The notes beneath the pieces were generated by a model, which saw nothing but the letters and a program-made list of their open reading frames with translations, did not search any database and was not told the origin of the DNA. A stretch of DNA of 64,000 nucleotides from Clostridiales bacterium (lineage in GTDB: Bacteria > Bacillota > Clostridia > Christensenellales > CAG-138): NCBI GenBank assembly GCA_004558825.1, contig SFDB01000005.1:33432-97431 (forward strand), in the 5' to 3' direction. How positions within the stretch are numbered: position 1 is the first letter of the stretch; every line of letters begins with the position of its first letter. Positions 19,279 to 28,680 of this stretch are shown in pieces. The translations under genes were made by a program, and so were the position numbers.

Positions 19279-20646
19279 TTACTCGCATCCGAGAGCTATT
19301 ATCGCGTCGGCAATCATATAGGTGTTGAACATCATATCCTCTATGCTTATCGACTCGTTGGGCATGTGCACGAGTGCGGGTACGCCCGGACGTTCGCAGC
19401 CGAATGCGACCGCGTTTTCAACCGCCCTTGCATATGTACCGCCGCCGATTGCGAGCGGGGGCAGATATTCGCCCGAACGCTTGGCATACACGTCGGTGAG
19501 TTTGGATACGAGCTCGCTGTCGGGAGCTACGAAGTGACCGGGCTGAACGGATTTATTGAAAAGCTCAAAGCCGTCGAGCTGAGAGTTAAGCTTGGCCATG
19601 AGTTCGTCAAGGTCGACGCTCGTCGGGACACGCATATCGAGATCAAGCTTTGCTATGCCGTTCTCATCCCATTTTATTACGCCGGGGTTGAGCGTCATTC
19701 TGCCGGAAGCATCGGTAAAATCAAGCCCGAGAGCTTCGCCGTGCATATCCATGGCGAGCTTTTCATGGAGCAGCCTTACGGCCGCCGCATCGGCGTCTTG
19801 AAGCTCAAGCCGCGAAAGAAGCGCCATCATTGCCTGTAAGGCGTTTTTGCCGAGCTCGGGCGTGGAGGCGTGAGCGCCAAGGCCCGTTATCTCTATTTCG
19901 CAGCCGCCCTCGGTGCTTTCAACGGTGCAGGGGAACTGCGTCTCGTCTGAAAACGCCTTGACGATGGGCGCGAGCTTATCGCCGCACATGGGTATGAACG
20001 CCTTGACCTTGCCGCACACGACGTTCGGCCGCGTGCCGCCTTCGATGCGCAGCGCTGATTTGAACGGCTTTCTATAGCTTGCGTGAACGATAGCCTTTTC
20101 GGAATTGACGACGGGGTATTCGCCGTCGGGTGAGAAAGCGATGTCGGGCATTTTTGCGACCTCGCCGTAGTGCTTCATGCAGCCCCAGCCCGATTCCTCG
20201 TTGCAGCCGAGCATGATGCGGATTTTGCGCTTCGTTTTGAGACCCGCTGCCTTTATCGCGGCAAGGGCGTATATTGAGCTCATGGCCGGGCCTTTATCAT
20301 CGAGCGTGCCGCGGCCTACGATGCAGCCGTCAACGGTCTCGGCCGCATACGGCGGATTATCCCAGCCCTCGCCTTCGGGAACGACGTCGAGATGGCACAT
20401 TACGCCGAGCGTTTCTTCGCCTTCGCCGTAATCGATGACGCCTATGTAGCCGTCCATGTCTATGGTGGTGAAGCCGAAGCTCCTTGCAAGCGCGAGCGCA
20501 TGGTCGAGCGCACGGCGCACTTCGCGGCCGAACGGCGCGTTGGGCTCGGGGGCGCCCTCAACGCTCGGTATCCGCACGGATTCCTTGAGCGAGTTTATCA
20601 GCTCGTCCTTATGGTCAAGTATCCACCGGTCAACGATTTTGTTCAT
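19279..20646 (-). CDS. pepV: M20-family dipeptidase (PepV-like)
   Basis: Zinc dipeptidase that cleaves Xaa dipeptides in the cytoplasm. 455 residues. Zinc and catalytic motifs are in order: CHLDVVPEGEGW (near residue 83), GRGTLDDKGP (near 111) and GCNEESGW (near 148), the PepV arrangement with the lid domain inserted after it. ACGGAGG precedes the ATG. Downstream of yitT on the minus strand. Confidence 0.92.
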   Translation of the reverse strand: MNKIVDRWILDHKDELINSLKESVRIPSVEGAPEPNAPFGREVRRALDHALALARSFGFTTIDMDGYIGVIDYGEGEETLGVMCHLDVVPEGEGWDNPPYAAETVDGCIVGRGTLDDKGPAMSSIYALAAIKAAGLKTKRKIRIMLGCNEESGWGCMKHYGEVAKMPDIAFSPDGEYPVVNSEKAIVHASYRKPFKSALRIEGGTRPNVVCGKVKAFIPMCGDKLAPIVKAFSDETQFPCTVESTEGGCEIEITGLGAHASTPELGKNALQAMMALLSRLELQDADAAAVRLLHEKLAMDMHGEALGLDFTDASGRMTLNPGVIKWDENGIAKLDLDMRVPTSVDLDELMAKLNSQLDGFELFNKSVQPGHFVAPDSELVSKLTDVYAKRSGEYLPPLAIGGGTYARAVENAVAFGCERPGVPALVHMPNESISIEDMMFNTYMIADAIIALGCE

Positions 20647-20679
20647 TTATTTTACCTCCGTAATAATTTTTCAGCTAAC

Positions 20680-21582
20680 TTAGTTGAGCGAACCGAAGCC
20701 CCTGCCGACAACTTCCTTCGTTTCGACTATCGAGAAAAGCGCGCGCTCGTCTTTTGACTTAACTATGCGCTTGAGCTTTGATATTTCGGAAGCCCTCACG
20801 ATGCAGTAAACGAGCTTTCGCGGCTCGCCGGTGTACGCGCCTTCCGCGGGGATGTATGTCACGCCGCGATGAAGCGCATTAAGCACCTCAGGCGCTATCT
20901 CGTCCCACTCGTCCGATATGATGAATACGCTGACGGTCTTGTTAAGCGACGAGAGCGCGAAATTGAACGCAACGTTTGACACGAACATCGCGATTATCGA
21001 CAGCAGTGCAATCTCAAGCCCTTTGACGAATGCGAGCGCCGCCATGATAAACAGGTTGAAAATAATGTTCAGCGATCCTATCTGCACGGAGAAGCGCTTG
21101 CTCAGTATTACCGATACGACGTCAAGTCCGCCTAAAGTTGCGTCGCGTTTGACAATAGGCGCACTTGTGACTCCGATGATTGCCGCTCCGATGAGCGTAG
21201 CGACAAGCTCGTTTTCTACGGGTATCGTGAAGCCGTCTGTCAGCGCCACCGCCAGCGCAAGCATAAGCGTGCCTATTACGCTGAATACGACGAACCGCGG
21301 CTTCAAGCATATAAAGCCGACGACGCATACGGGGATGTTGAGCACGACTATGCCGACCCATTTGGGTATGCCGAACATATAGTCGAGCAAAAACGATATG
21401 CCGGTGATGCCTCCCGACAGGAGGCCATGTGCGCCGTAAAAGCCGTTTATCGCAAGCGCTTGTATGAAGCACACGACCGTTATCATGAGAAAAGTAAGCA
21501 GGTCATGCGTTGTGACAACAGACCCTTTCCTTGTGCTGTTCGTGTCCGCGCCGCTTGCGGAAGGCAGCTTCCTTTTTGACAT
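20680..21582 (-). CDS. yitT: YitT-family membrane protein (DUF161 + DUF2179)
   Basis: 300 residues. Five to six helices (about 25-200) make up the YitT membrane part, with the characteristic GFYGAHGLLSGGITGISFLL. A soluble DUF2179 domain follows (about 215-300; LNALHRGVTYIPAEGAYTG). Function is unknown in this family. RBS AAAGGAGA. Spacing to uppP upstream is 22 bases, suggesting an uppP-yitT-pepV unit. Confidence 0.9.
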   Translation of the reverse strand: MSKRKLPSASGADTNSTRKGSVVTTHDLLTFLMITVVCFIQALAINGFYGAHGLLSGGITGISFLLDYMFGIPKWVGIVVLNIPVCVVGFICLKPRFVVFSVIGTLMLALAVALTDGFTIPVENELVATLIGAAIIGVTSAPIVKRDATLGGLDVVSVILSKRFSVQIGSLNIIFNLFIMAALAFVKGLEIALLSIIAMFVSNVAFNFALSSLNKTVSVFIISDEWDEIAPEVLNALHRGVTYIPAEGAYTGEPRKLVYCIVRASEISKLKRIVKSKDERALFSIVETKEVVGRGFGSLN

Positions 21583-21603
21583 AGTTCTCCTTTGTAAAAA
21601 GCT

Positions 21604-22479
21604 TTAAGCGATGGGGGTTGTGAACGGATTGCTCAAAACCACGTTGAATACGAGCTGATCGAGCAAAACGGCAATGCCGAGTACGGCCGTATATATTGCG
21701 AAGACGTTGAGGCTTTTGTTGACGATAAGCCGTATCATCAGCTTTATCGCAAGAAAGCCCGACACGGCTGCGGCGATTACACCCACAAGCACGGGAATCC
21801 AGGGTATGTTTGACAATCCGGTTTTGATGACGTTGGGAATCTCAAACACGAGCGAGCCGAGTATTGCGGGTATCGAGAGCAAAAACGAGAACTCCGCCGC
21901 CTCATCCTTCCTAAGCCCGAAAAAGGTTGCGCCGGCTATCGTCGAGCCTGAGCGCGATATGCCGGGCAGTATTGCCACGCCCTGCATAAGACCTATGCCG
22001 AGCGCCGCAGGCACGCGCATTTTCGCTATCGTCTGCTTCTTTGCGTGTATAAAATTCATTGCGAAAAGTATGAGTGCCGTCGCAATGAAGCCGAAGCCCA
22101 GATACTTGCCCTCGTACGACTCGTCTATAACGTCCTTAAATATGAGCGCGAGGACGGTCGTCACGAGCGTGGCAAGCATGAGCATGATTATTTTTCTTTG
22201 AGTGGGTGTCTTTAGGTGCTTGCCGAGCTCATTGAAGCGCAGCGTGAACAATAGCGCTATAAAACGGCACATCGACTTGACTATCTCCCAAATCTGCCTG
22301 CGGTATATTACGAACACCGCTATAAGCGTGCCGAGATGGAGCATTATCGTAAAGAAAAGCGCACCGTTATCGATGCCGAATACTTGCTGCAGGAGCACAA
22401 GATGCCCCGAGCTTGATATAGGCAAAAACTCGCATAATCCCTGTACTATTCCGAGAATCAGCGCTATCCATATACTCAT
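21604..22479 (-). CDS. uppP: Undecaprenyl-diphosphatase UppP (BacA)
   Basis: Integral membrane phosphatase that recycles undecaprenyl pyrophosphate for cell-wall synthesis and gives some bacitracin resistance. 291 residues. Catalytic motifs EFLPISSSGHL (near residue 18) and GISRSGSTI (near 175) are intact. RBS GAGGGGG. The final C-terminal helix is present. Confidence 0.96.
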   Translation of the reverse strand: MSIWIALILGIVQGLCEFLPISSSGHLVLLQQVFGIDNGALFFTIMLHLGTLIAVFVIYRRQIWEIVKSMCRFIALLFTLRFNELGKHLKTPTQRKIIMLMLATLVTTVLALIFKDVIDESYEGKYLGFGFIATALILFAMNFIHAKKQTIAKMRVPAALGIGLMQGVAILPGISRSGSTIAGATFFGLRKDEAAEFSFLLSIPAILGSLVFEIPNVIKTGLSNIPWIPVLVGVIAAAVSGFLAIKLMIRLIVNKSLNVFAIYTAVLGIAVLLDQLVFNVVLSNPFTTPIA

Positions 22480-22583
22480 TATGCGATTACCCCCTCATGT
22501 TTGCATGTATCATCAGCATCTATTATATTCCATAGCGCGCGAAATAACAATGGGGCGGAGCGGCCGGGGAGAAAAGCAGCCCT

Positions 22584-22614
22584 AAAAAACAAAAGCCGCT
22601 GTTCTGCAACGGCT
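22584..22614 (-). terminator. Intrinsic terminator of dnaA
   Basis: On the minus strand, AGCCGTTG-cagaa-CAGCGGCT (one G.U pair) followed by TTTTGTTTTTT. Confidence 0.88.
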
Positions 22615-22646
22615 CGTATTCCTCATATTATCATGCCAAACCGGCT

Positions 22647-23984
22647 TTATTGCTGGCGCACGCGCTTCGTCAGGTCATCGATTATTCTTGAAAGCTCGCT
22701 GTTCGTGCTGACGTCCTTGGCAACCTTGTCACAGGCGTGTATAACGGTCGTGTGATGCCTGTTGCCGAAGCTTTGGCCAATCTCGGGATATGTCATCTCG
22801 AGTATGTTTCTGCAAAGATACATCGCTATCTGGCGCGGCTCGGCGATCGCGGCGTCGCGCCGCTGCGAGTCAAACTCGTCGGGGCGCACGTTATAGAAGT
22901 CGCCCACAATGCGCTTTATGTCGTCGACGGTGACGCGCTTTTTGTTCATGTCGGGCATTACACCCTTTAGCGCGCGTTCGGCAAGCTGGAGCGTAACCGG
23001 CTTGTCCATGAGGTTTGCGTATGTAATGACGCGCGTAAGCGAGCCTTCAAGCTCACGGATGTTCGTGACGGCTTTATCGGCAATGAACAGGAACACATTG
23101 GGGTCTATATCGACGCCCTCGACCTGCGCCTTGCGCTTCAATATGGATATGCGCGTTTCAAAATCAGGCGGCTGTATGTCGACAAGAAGCCCCCATTCAA
23201 AGCGCGTCCGCAGGCGTTCCTCAAGCATTGGTATTTCACGCGGGTGTTTATCGGAGGTGATGACTATCTGCTTGTCGGAATCCTTTAGCGCGTTGAAGGT
23301 ATGGAAAAACTCCTGCTGCGTCGTGTCCTTGTTGGCGATGAACTGGATATCGTCCATCATCAAAACATCGACATTCCTGTATTTATTGCGAAAATCCGCC
23401 CTGTACTGGACGTTGTTCTTATTATCCTGTATGGCCTGGATAAGCTCATTCGTGAACGTTTCGCTTGTAGTATACATTACGTTCAAAGAGGGATTATCCG
23501 AAAGAATTTTATGGCCTATGGCGTGCATGAGGTGCGTCTTGCCGAGCCCGACTCCGCCGTAAATAAAGAGCGGGTTATACGTTTTTGCGGGCTGGGTGGC
23601 GACGGCCTTTGCGGCGGTGAACGCGAACATATTCGATTCGCCGACAACGAACGTATCGAACGTATACTTGGGGTTATGCCTGAATCCGGGGCAATCGATG
23701 ACAGGAGCTTCGGCGCGCGGGGCAAAGGTTTCGCGCTGAGCCTCATCGATTAGCAATATCTTAAGCTCACGTCCCGCAACGCTTGAAACAGCGCGGGATA
23801 TGAGCGGAATATAAAGATTGTTAAGCGTGCTTTTGTTAAGCTCGTTCGGAGTGACGATAACAAAGCTGTCGCCCTCTATCGTCACGGGATCCAAATTAAC
23901 GAACCATGAGCTGTAGCTCAGATCTGTAAGCTGCGGGCGCATGATTTCGAGCGCATGCCGCCAAATCTCCCGTATATCTTTCAT
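22647..23984 (-). CDS. dnaA: Chromosomal replication initiator DnaA
   Basis: Binds DnaA boxes at oriC and opens the origin. 445 residues. Domain I at the N-terminus; AAA+ domain with GGVGLGKTHL and MMDDIQF; domain IV HTH with GNRHHTTVIHACDKV. Start at 23984 with a G-rich site upstream. Neighbours are prs (upstream, same strand) and uppP (downstream) rather than dnaN-recF-gyrB, so the gene is detached from the usual origin cluster. No TTATCCACA-type boxes were seen by eye in the 230-bp gap upstream (23985-24215), so this need not be the origin. Confidence 0.98.
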   Translation of the reverse strand: MKDIREIWRHALEIMRPQLTDLSYSSWFVNLDPVTIEGDSFVIVTPNELNKSTLNNLYIPLISRAVSSVAGRELKILLIDEAQRETFAPRAEAPVIDCPGFRHNPKYTFDTFVVGESNMFAFTAAKAVATQPAKTYNPLFIYGGVGLGKTHLMHAIGHKILSDNPSLNVMYTTSETFTNELIQAIQDNKNNVQYRADFRNKYRNVDVLMMDDIQFIANKDTTQQEFFHTFNALKDSDKQIVITSDKHPREIPMLEERLRTRFEWGLLVDIQPPDFETRISILKRKAQVEGVDIDPNVFLFIADKAVTNIRELEGSLTRVITYANLMDKPVTLQLAERALKGVMPDMNKKRVTVDDIKRIVGDFYNVRPDEFDSQRRDAAIAEPRQIAMYLCRNILEMTYPEIGQSFGNRHHTTVIHACDKVAKDVSTNSELSRIIDDLTKRVRQQ

Positions 23985-24215
23985 AATCCCCCCGGAAGTA
24001 ATGATCGCCGTGTCAACGAAAAAACAGACGAAATTTGTTTATTGCGATACATATATACTATCAAAGGCCGTCAAAAAAAACAACCACAGCATATAGTAAT
24101 TTTTCTGTACTCAAACACAATATGTGGGTGCAACGGGCACGGATACGCCTCCGCGCATAACCGCAAAGACATTCCCGCGCCCGAAAAAAGCCGCTGTACC
24201 TAAAAGCCCTTCGGT

Positions 24216-25226
24216 TTATCTGATGCCCTCAACGCCCTCGAAGCTCATGGCGAACATGCGCTCGGGGAGGTTATCGATCATATCGCCCATGGAGCGCCTG
24301 TCATGGATAGCACGGACGGCCTCGGCAAAGAGCGGAGCGGCGGAGACAATCTTAATCTTGGAAGATTTTTCTACCGCGGGGCATTCCACAGTATCGGTTG
24401 AAACGAGGAACTCTATCGGACTCTTCTCGATTTTGTCGACGCCCTTTTCACCAAGCACAACGTGCGAGAGGAAGGCGAATATGCGCTTTGCGCCCTTATC
24501 CTTGAGGCCGTGAGCGAGGTCTACTATCGTTCCGCCGGAGATTGTGAAGTCGTCGACGATTAGGCAGTTTTTGCCCTTTACATCGCCGATTATTTCGAGC
24601 ACCTTTGCGTTCTCGTCGTGCGCGGTCCTGACCTTATCCCCGATGGCGACGGGACAGCCGAGCAGCGTTGCGAACGAGCGCGCCTGCTTTGCGAATCCTG
24701 CGTCAGGCGATACCACAACGAGATCGTCGTCGACGATACCTAAGCGCTTTGCGCATTCGCAGAGAATATCCTGCCCATAGAGATGGTCGAGGGGCTTATA
24801 GAAGAAGCCCTGAACCTGCGGGCTGTGGAGGTCCATTGTCACTACGCGGTCGGCGCCCTCGGCCTCTATGCAGTCGGCGCAGACCCTTGCCCTTATCGAT
24901 ACGCGCGGCTCATCCTTCTTGTCGCCCTTTGCGTAACTGAAATACGGTATTATCGCGGTAATGGAGTTTGCGCTTGCGCGTCGGAAGGCGTCTATCCAGA
25001 ACAAAAGCTCCACAAATTCATCGTTTGGCTTTCTGCCGATCGTCTGAACGATATAAACGTCCTTGTTTCTTATCGATTCGTTGATACGGACAAAAATGTT
25101 TCCCTCGGAGAAGTTAATGGTTTGGGAATTGCCGAGCTCTGTTCCGAGATAGTCGCACATCTTTCGTGCGAACTTAACAGACGAACTGCCCGCAAAAATT
25201 TCTATTTCGCCGCTGCCTTCGTGCAT
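24216..25226 (-). CDS. prs: Ribose-phosphate pyrophosphokinase
   Basis: Makes PRPP from ribose 5-phosphate and ATP. 336 residues from the ATG at 25226, chosen for the GGAGG-type site just upstream and the conserved IEIFAGSSSVKFARKM start. The PRPP-binding loop reads CLIVDDFTISGGT and the metal-site histidine region VVTMDLHSPQVQGFF is present. The loop sequence is of the divergent Prs type found in many Clostridia rather than the VDDMIDTGGT form. Confidence 0.93.
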   Translation of the reverse strand: MHEGSGEIEIFAGSSSVKFARKMCDYLGTELGNSQTINFSEGNIFVRINESIRNKDVYIVQTIGRKPNDEFVELLFWIDAFRRASANSITAIIPYFSYAKGDKKDEPRVSIRARVCADCIEAEGADRVVTMDLHSPQVQGFFYKPLDHLYGQDILCECAKRLGIVDDDLVVVSPDAGFAKQARSFATLLGCPVAIGDKVRTAHDENAKVLEIIGDVKGKNCLIVDDFTISGGTIVDLAHGLKDKGAKRIFAFLSHVVLGEKGVDKIEKSPIEFLVSTDTVECPAVEKSSKIKIVSAAPLFAEAVRAIHDRRSMGDMIDNLPERMFAMSFEGVEGIR

Positions 25227-25270
25227 TATAAAGGAACCTCCTGTGAAGTATGTAAGCAGTTTACACAGCA

Positions 25271-25299
25271 ATTATATCAAACGGCATTAGCGTATTCAA
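25271..25299 (-). promoter_or_regulatory. Promoter of prs
   Basis: On the minus strand, TTGAAT, 17-base spacer, TATAAT, with TGa before the -10 (extended -10). Confidence 0.78.
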
Positions 25300-25352
25300 C
25301 AACATGAGATTTTATATTTCGACAATTGATTTGCCGGCGCGTCACGATTCGA

Positions 25353-25381
25353 TTGCCATAATCGCGGCCGGAGTATATAAT
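25353..25381 (+). promoter_or_regulatory. Promoter of the MFS transporter gene
   Basis: TTGCCA, 17-base spacer, TATAAT; a second AT-rich TATAAT-like run follows at 25387. It ends 30 bases before the ATG at 25411. Confidence 0.75.
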
Positions 25382-25410
25382 CGATAATATAATGATAACG
25401 GAGGTACGTT

Positions 25411-26706
25411 ATGAAGCTCAATTACAGGCGAACGTTTCTTGTGGGCCTCGCGTTTATGGCGATAAGCGCGTTTTGGCAGATGTACGACACGGTGATACCG
25501 CTAATGCTCAGAAACATATTCGGAATAAAGGACACGGCGTCGGGCGTGATAATGGCGCTCGATAACGTGCTTGCGCTTTTCATGCTTCCGATATTCGGTA
25601 TGCTGAGCGATAAGGCGGGGCGCAGGATACCCTTCATCGTCTGCGGCACGTTTGTCGCCGTCGCTTCATGTATGCTCATACCCGTCGCCGGCGCATCGAA
25701 GAGCTTTGTGCTGTTTTTCGCGGCGCTGGCGGTGCTCCTGCTGTCGATGGGGACGTTTCGTTCGCCTGCCGTGGCGCTTATGCCCGACGTTACGCCTAAA
25801 CCGCTCAGGTCGAAGGGCAACGCCGTCATAAACCTGATGGGAACTGTCGGCGGCATATATACGCTCATAATGATAAAGCTTCTTATAAAGGAAAACGCGA
25901 ACGCGGCCGATGTGAACTATCTTCCCATATTCATAGCGGTGGCATCGCTCATGGCGATTTGCGCGATAGTGCTTTCGGCAGCCGTAAACGAGCGGAAGCT
26001 CAAGGCCGAGACAGACGCCGTAAACGATGCGCTCGACGCCGAGAACGATGAGCTTTCGGGCGGTACGAACGAAAGGAGCGGCGGAAAGCTGCCCGGGCCC
26101 ATGCTTAGGAGCCTTATGCTTATACTCGTTTCCGTATTTCTATGGTACATGGGCTATAATGCCGTGACGACCGCATATTCAAAATACGCGACGAGTGTTT
26201 GGGGTATGGAGCTTGGAAATGCATCGCTATGCCTTGTCATTGCGCAGGTGGGAGCGTTGGCGGCGTTCCTGCCGATAGGCATAATATCCTCTAAAATCGG
26301 ACGAAAGCGCATGATAATTACAGGCGTTGTAACGCTTGCGCTGTGCTTTGGCGTTATGGCGTTTGCGAAAACCTTTTCGGCATGGATGTTCGTCGTTTTT
26401 GTGCTGATAGGTTTTGCGTGGGCGGCAATAAACGTAAACAGCTTCCCCATGGTTGTTGAGATAAGCAGGAGCGGCGATATAGGCAAATATACGGGTTATT
26501 ACTATACCTTTTCCATGGCGGCGCAGATAATTACGCCCGTGCTGTCAGGTGCGCTGCTCGAGCATGTCGGTTATCATACGCTTTTACCGTACGCATCGCT
26601 CATGGCGGGCGCGGCCGTTGTCACAATGGCCTTCGTGCGGCACGGCGACAGCAAACCCGTGCCGAGCAAGAGCAGGCTTGAGAGCTTTGATGTTGACATG
26701 GATTAA
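25411..26706 (+). CDS. Major facilitator superfamily transporter
   Basis: 431 residues, twelve predicted helices in two halves with a polar central loop (about 195-230, charged and disordered). The intracellular loop motif MLSDKAGRRIPF (near residue 66) and its partner SSKIGRKRMIITG in the second half are typical of MFS. Relatives in Clostridia are annotated as sugar-type symporters, but no substrate can be deduced. RBS ACGGAGG. An SDR gene follows 16 bases later. Confidence 0.88.
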   Translation: MKLNYRRTFLVGLAFMAISAFWQMYDTVIPLMLRNIFGIKDTASGVIMALDNVLALFMLPIFGMLSDKAGRRIPFIVCGTFVAVASCMLIPVAGASKSFVLFFAALAVLLLSMGTFRSPAVALMPDVTPKPLRSKGNAVINLMGTVGGIYTLIMIKLLIKENANAADVNYLPIFIAVASLMAICAIVLSAAVNERKLKAETDAVNDALDAENDELSGGTNERSGGKLPGPMLRSLMLILVSVFLWYMGYNAVTTAYSKYATSVWGMELGNASLCLVIAQVGALAAFLPIGIISSKIGRKRMIITGVVTLALCFGVMAFAKTFSAWMFVVFVLIGFAWAAINVNSFPMVVEISRSGDIGKYTGYYYTFSMAAQIITPVLSGALLEHVGYHTLLPYASLMAGAAVVTMAFVRHGDSKPVPSKSRLESFDVDMD

Positions 26707-26722
26707 CGAACGGAGGAAGCAT

Positions 26723-27565
26723 ATGAAAAACCCATACGGAGACGTTGTGCTTATAACAGGCGCGTCGTCGGGAATCGGCAAATGCACGGCAGAGCGCCTT
26801 GCAGGGAGCGGAATGCGCGTATACGGCGGCTCGCGTCGCGGCGGCGAGCGCAGGGACTTTGACGGCGGCGGATTCATAGAACCGGTCGTGATCGATGTGT
26901 GCGACGATGCGTCGGTAGACAGGGCCGTCGCGAGAGTGATTGAAAGAGAGGGCCGCATAGATATACTCATCAACTGTGCGGGCATGGGCATATGCGGCGC
27001 GGTTGAGGAGTGCTCGTCGCATGAGGCTATGAGGCAGATGGATACGAACTATATAGGCGTGCTCAGGATGCTTACGGCCGTGCTGCCGCATATGAGAAAG
27101 AGGCGCAGCGGACTTGTGATAAACATAGGCTCGGTAGGCGGAATATTTTCAATACCGTTCCAGACGCACTACAGCTCGTCGAAGTATGCCGTCGAAGCGC
27201 TCACGGAGGGATTGCGCATAGAGATGAAGCCATGGAACGTGCGCGCGGCGCTCGTTGAACCGGGCGACACCAAAACGAGCTTTACATCATCGCGCATATA
27301 TGCAGAAAAAGCTAAAAACAGCGCTTACGGCGAAGAATTTCTGCGCTCCGTCAGGCAGATGGAGCGCGACGAGCAAAACGGCATGAGTCCCGAGCGGGTG
27401 GTCGACGTGATAGTCTCAGTTATGCGCAGTAAGAATCCGCCCGTGCGCAGGACGGTAGGCGCGCAGTATAAGATACTCGTCTGGCTCAAGCGCATATTCC
27501 CGTCGCGCGCGCTTGAGGCGGTGCTGACGATGATGTACCCCAAGTCGAATATAGACGCAAAATAG
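26723..27565 (+). CDS. Short-chain dehydrogenase/reductase (SDR)
   Basis: NAD(P)-dependent oxidoreductase, classical SDR. 280 residues from the ATG at 26723 (GGAGG upstream). Cofactor motif TGASSGIG near residue 12; NCAGMG near 88; active-site YSSSKYAVEAL (Tyr-x3-Lys) near 153. The C-terminal part is long, as in the DltE/YqjQ-like subgroup. Substrate unknown. Probably co-transcribed with the MFS gene. The 290-bp gap after it (27566-27855) holds no supported gene, only a weak GATGTTG/CAACATC hairpin. Confidence 0.88.
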   Translation: MKNPYGDVVLITGASSGIGKCTAERLAGSGMRVYGGSRRGGERRDFDGGGFIEPVVIDVCDDASVDRAVARVIEREGRIDILINCAGMGICGAVEECSSHEAMRQMDTNYIGVLRMLTAVLPHMRKRRSGLVINIGSVGGIFSIPFQTHYSSSKYAVEALTEGLRIEMKPWNVRAALVEPGDTKTSFTSSRIYAEKAKNSAYGEEFLRSVRQMERDEQNGMSPERVVDVIVSVMRSKNPPVRRTVGAQYKILVWLKRIFPSRALEAVLTMMYPKSNIDAK

Positions 27566-27855
27566 CACGGCGCCGCATTTAATCGCTGTCACAAATTTGA
27601 TGCGGGGTATGTAAAATATCTGCGGATGAGGCGATTGTGATAAGCTTACGGGGCGATGATTCTGATTTTCCACTGAAAACGGCTGTGTCAATGATGTCGG
27701 CGCAGCTTTTTTGATGTTGAAATATCGGGCGCAACATCGAATGAATGTCGGAACGGAGCGGTAAAATGTTAAAAAACGCTAAACTTTTGGCAATGCACGG
27801 GCAAGCGCGGCTTAAATGGATTATAATCGATAAAAAGTGAAGGGAAACCGAAAAG

Positions 27856-28635
27856 ATGGAACGCACAACACCGAAAAAGCTGTTCAGAGCGGCGCTTACC
27901 ATATTCGGCGCTGCGCTTATGCTCGACACGCTGCTCGTTCAGACGCTCTGCAATCTTAACTTCGGAGTTATAATGCCCGCGATAATAGGAGCGCCGCTGT
28001 TCATACTCGGCGTATTTTTTTGGCCGCTGACGAGATTTATGCGGGAAAACATCTTCGGGCGCATTATAAAATGGCTTATGATTGCGGCGTACGGCGCGTT
28101 TGCGTCATTGTTCACGCTGACTACAGGATTGTGCATTGGCGCTGCGAGCGACGAACCCGAACCAGGAGCAGACGTGCTTATTGTTTTAGGGGCCGGCATA
28201 CGCGACGAGCGCGTTTCGCTGACGCTTGCAAGGCGGCTTGACAAGACGATCGAATACATTAGAGAGAGTCCCGAAACGCTCGTAATAGTGTCGGGCGGAA
28301 AGGGGCTCGACGAGCCCATATCGGAGGCGCTGGCGATGAAACAATATCTCGTTGCGCACGGCATAGACGAGCAGCGCATTATAATGGAGGATAAATCCGA
28401 GAGCACGCAGGAGAACTTTGCGTTTTCAAAAAGAATAATCGATGAGATGGGCGGCGAAAAGCGCATATGCTTTGTTACGACGTCATCCCATATATACAGG
28501 GCGAGGCGAGTGGCGGCAACGCAGGGCATAGACGCGAAGGGGCTCGGCGCGCCGAGCATCTGGTACATTGCGCTGAACGAATATATGCGCGAATGCGCTG
28601 CGATAACCTACTATCTGCTGTCGGGGCAGCTGTAG
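27856..28635 (+). CDS. YdcF/DUF218 family membrane protein
   Basis: 259 residues. Three or more N-terminal helices (about 10-95), then a soluble DUF218 domain (about 105-255) with LIVLGAGIRDERVS, VSGGKGLDEPISEA, EDKSESTQENF and VTTSSHIYRA, all hallmark segments. Members such as SanA/ElyC act in envelope integrity or polyprenyl carrier metabolism; here the role is unknown. A weak -10-like TATAAT lies at 27822-27827. Confidence 0.88.
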   Translation: MERTTPKKLFRAALTIFGAALMLDTLLVQTLCNLNFGVIMPAIIGAPLFILGVFFWPLTRFMRENIFGRIIKWLMIAAYGAFASLFTLTTGLCIGAASDEPEPGADVLIVLGAGIRDERVSLTLARRLDKTIEYIRESPETLVIVSGGKGLDEPISEALAMKQYLVAHGIDEQRIIMEDKSESTQENFAFSKRIIDEMGGEKRICFVTTSSHIYRARRVAATQGIDAKGLGAPSIWYIALNEYMRECAAITYYLLSGQL

Positions 28636-28645
28636 CTTCGGCAAA

Positions 28646-28674
28646 TTGCAATAATTGCGGGCATGTTGTACAAT
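28646..28674 (+). promoter_or_regulatory. Promoter directly at the trmK start codon
   Basis: TTGCAA, 17-base spacer, TACAAT (28669-28674). The expected start point (about 28681) falls on the ATG of the next gene, so the transcript may be leaderless. Confidence 0.55.
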
Positions 28675-28680
28675 GCGTTT

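Noticed and set aside
23985..24215. Origin of replication upstream of dnaA
   Set aside because: Although AT-rich in part, no clear DnaA boxes were seen, and dnaN is not adjacent.
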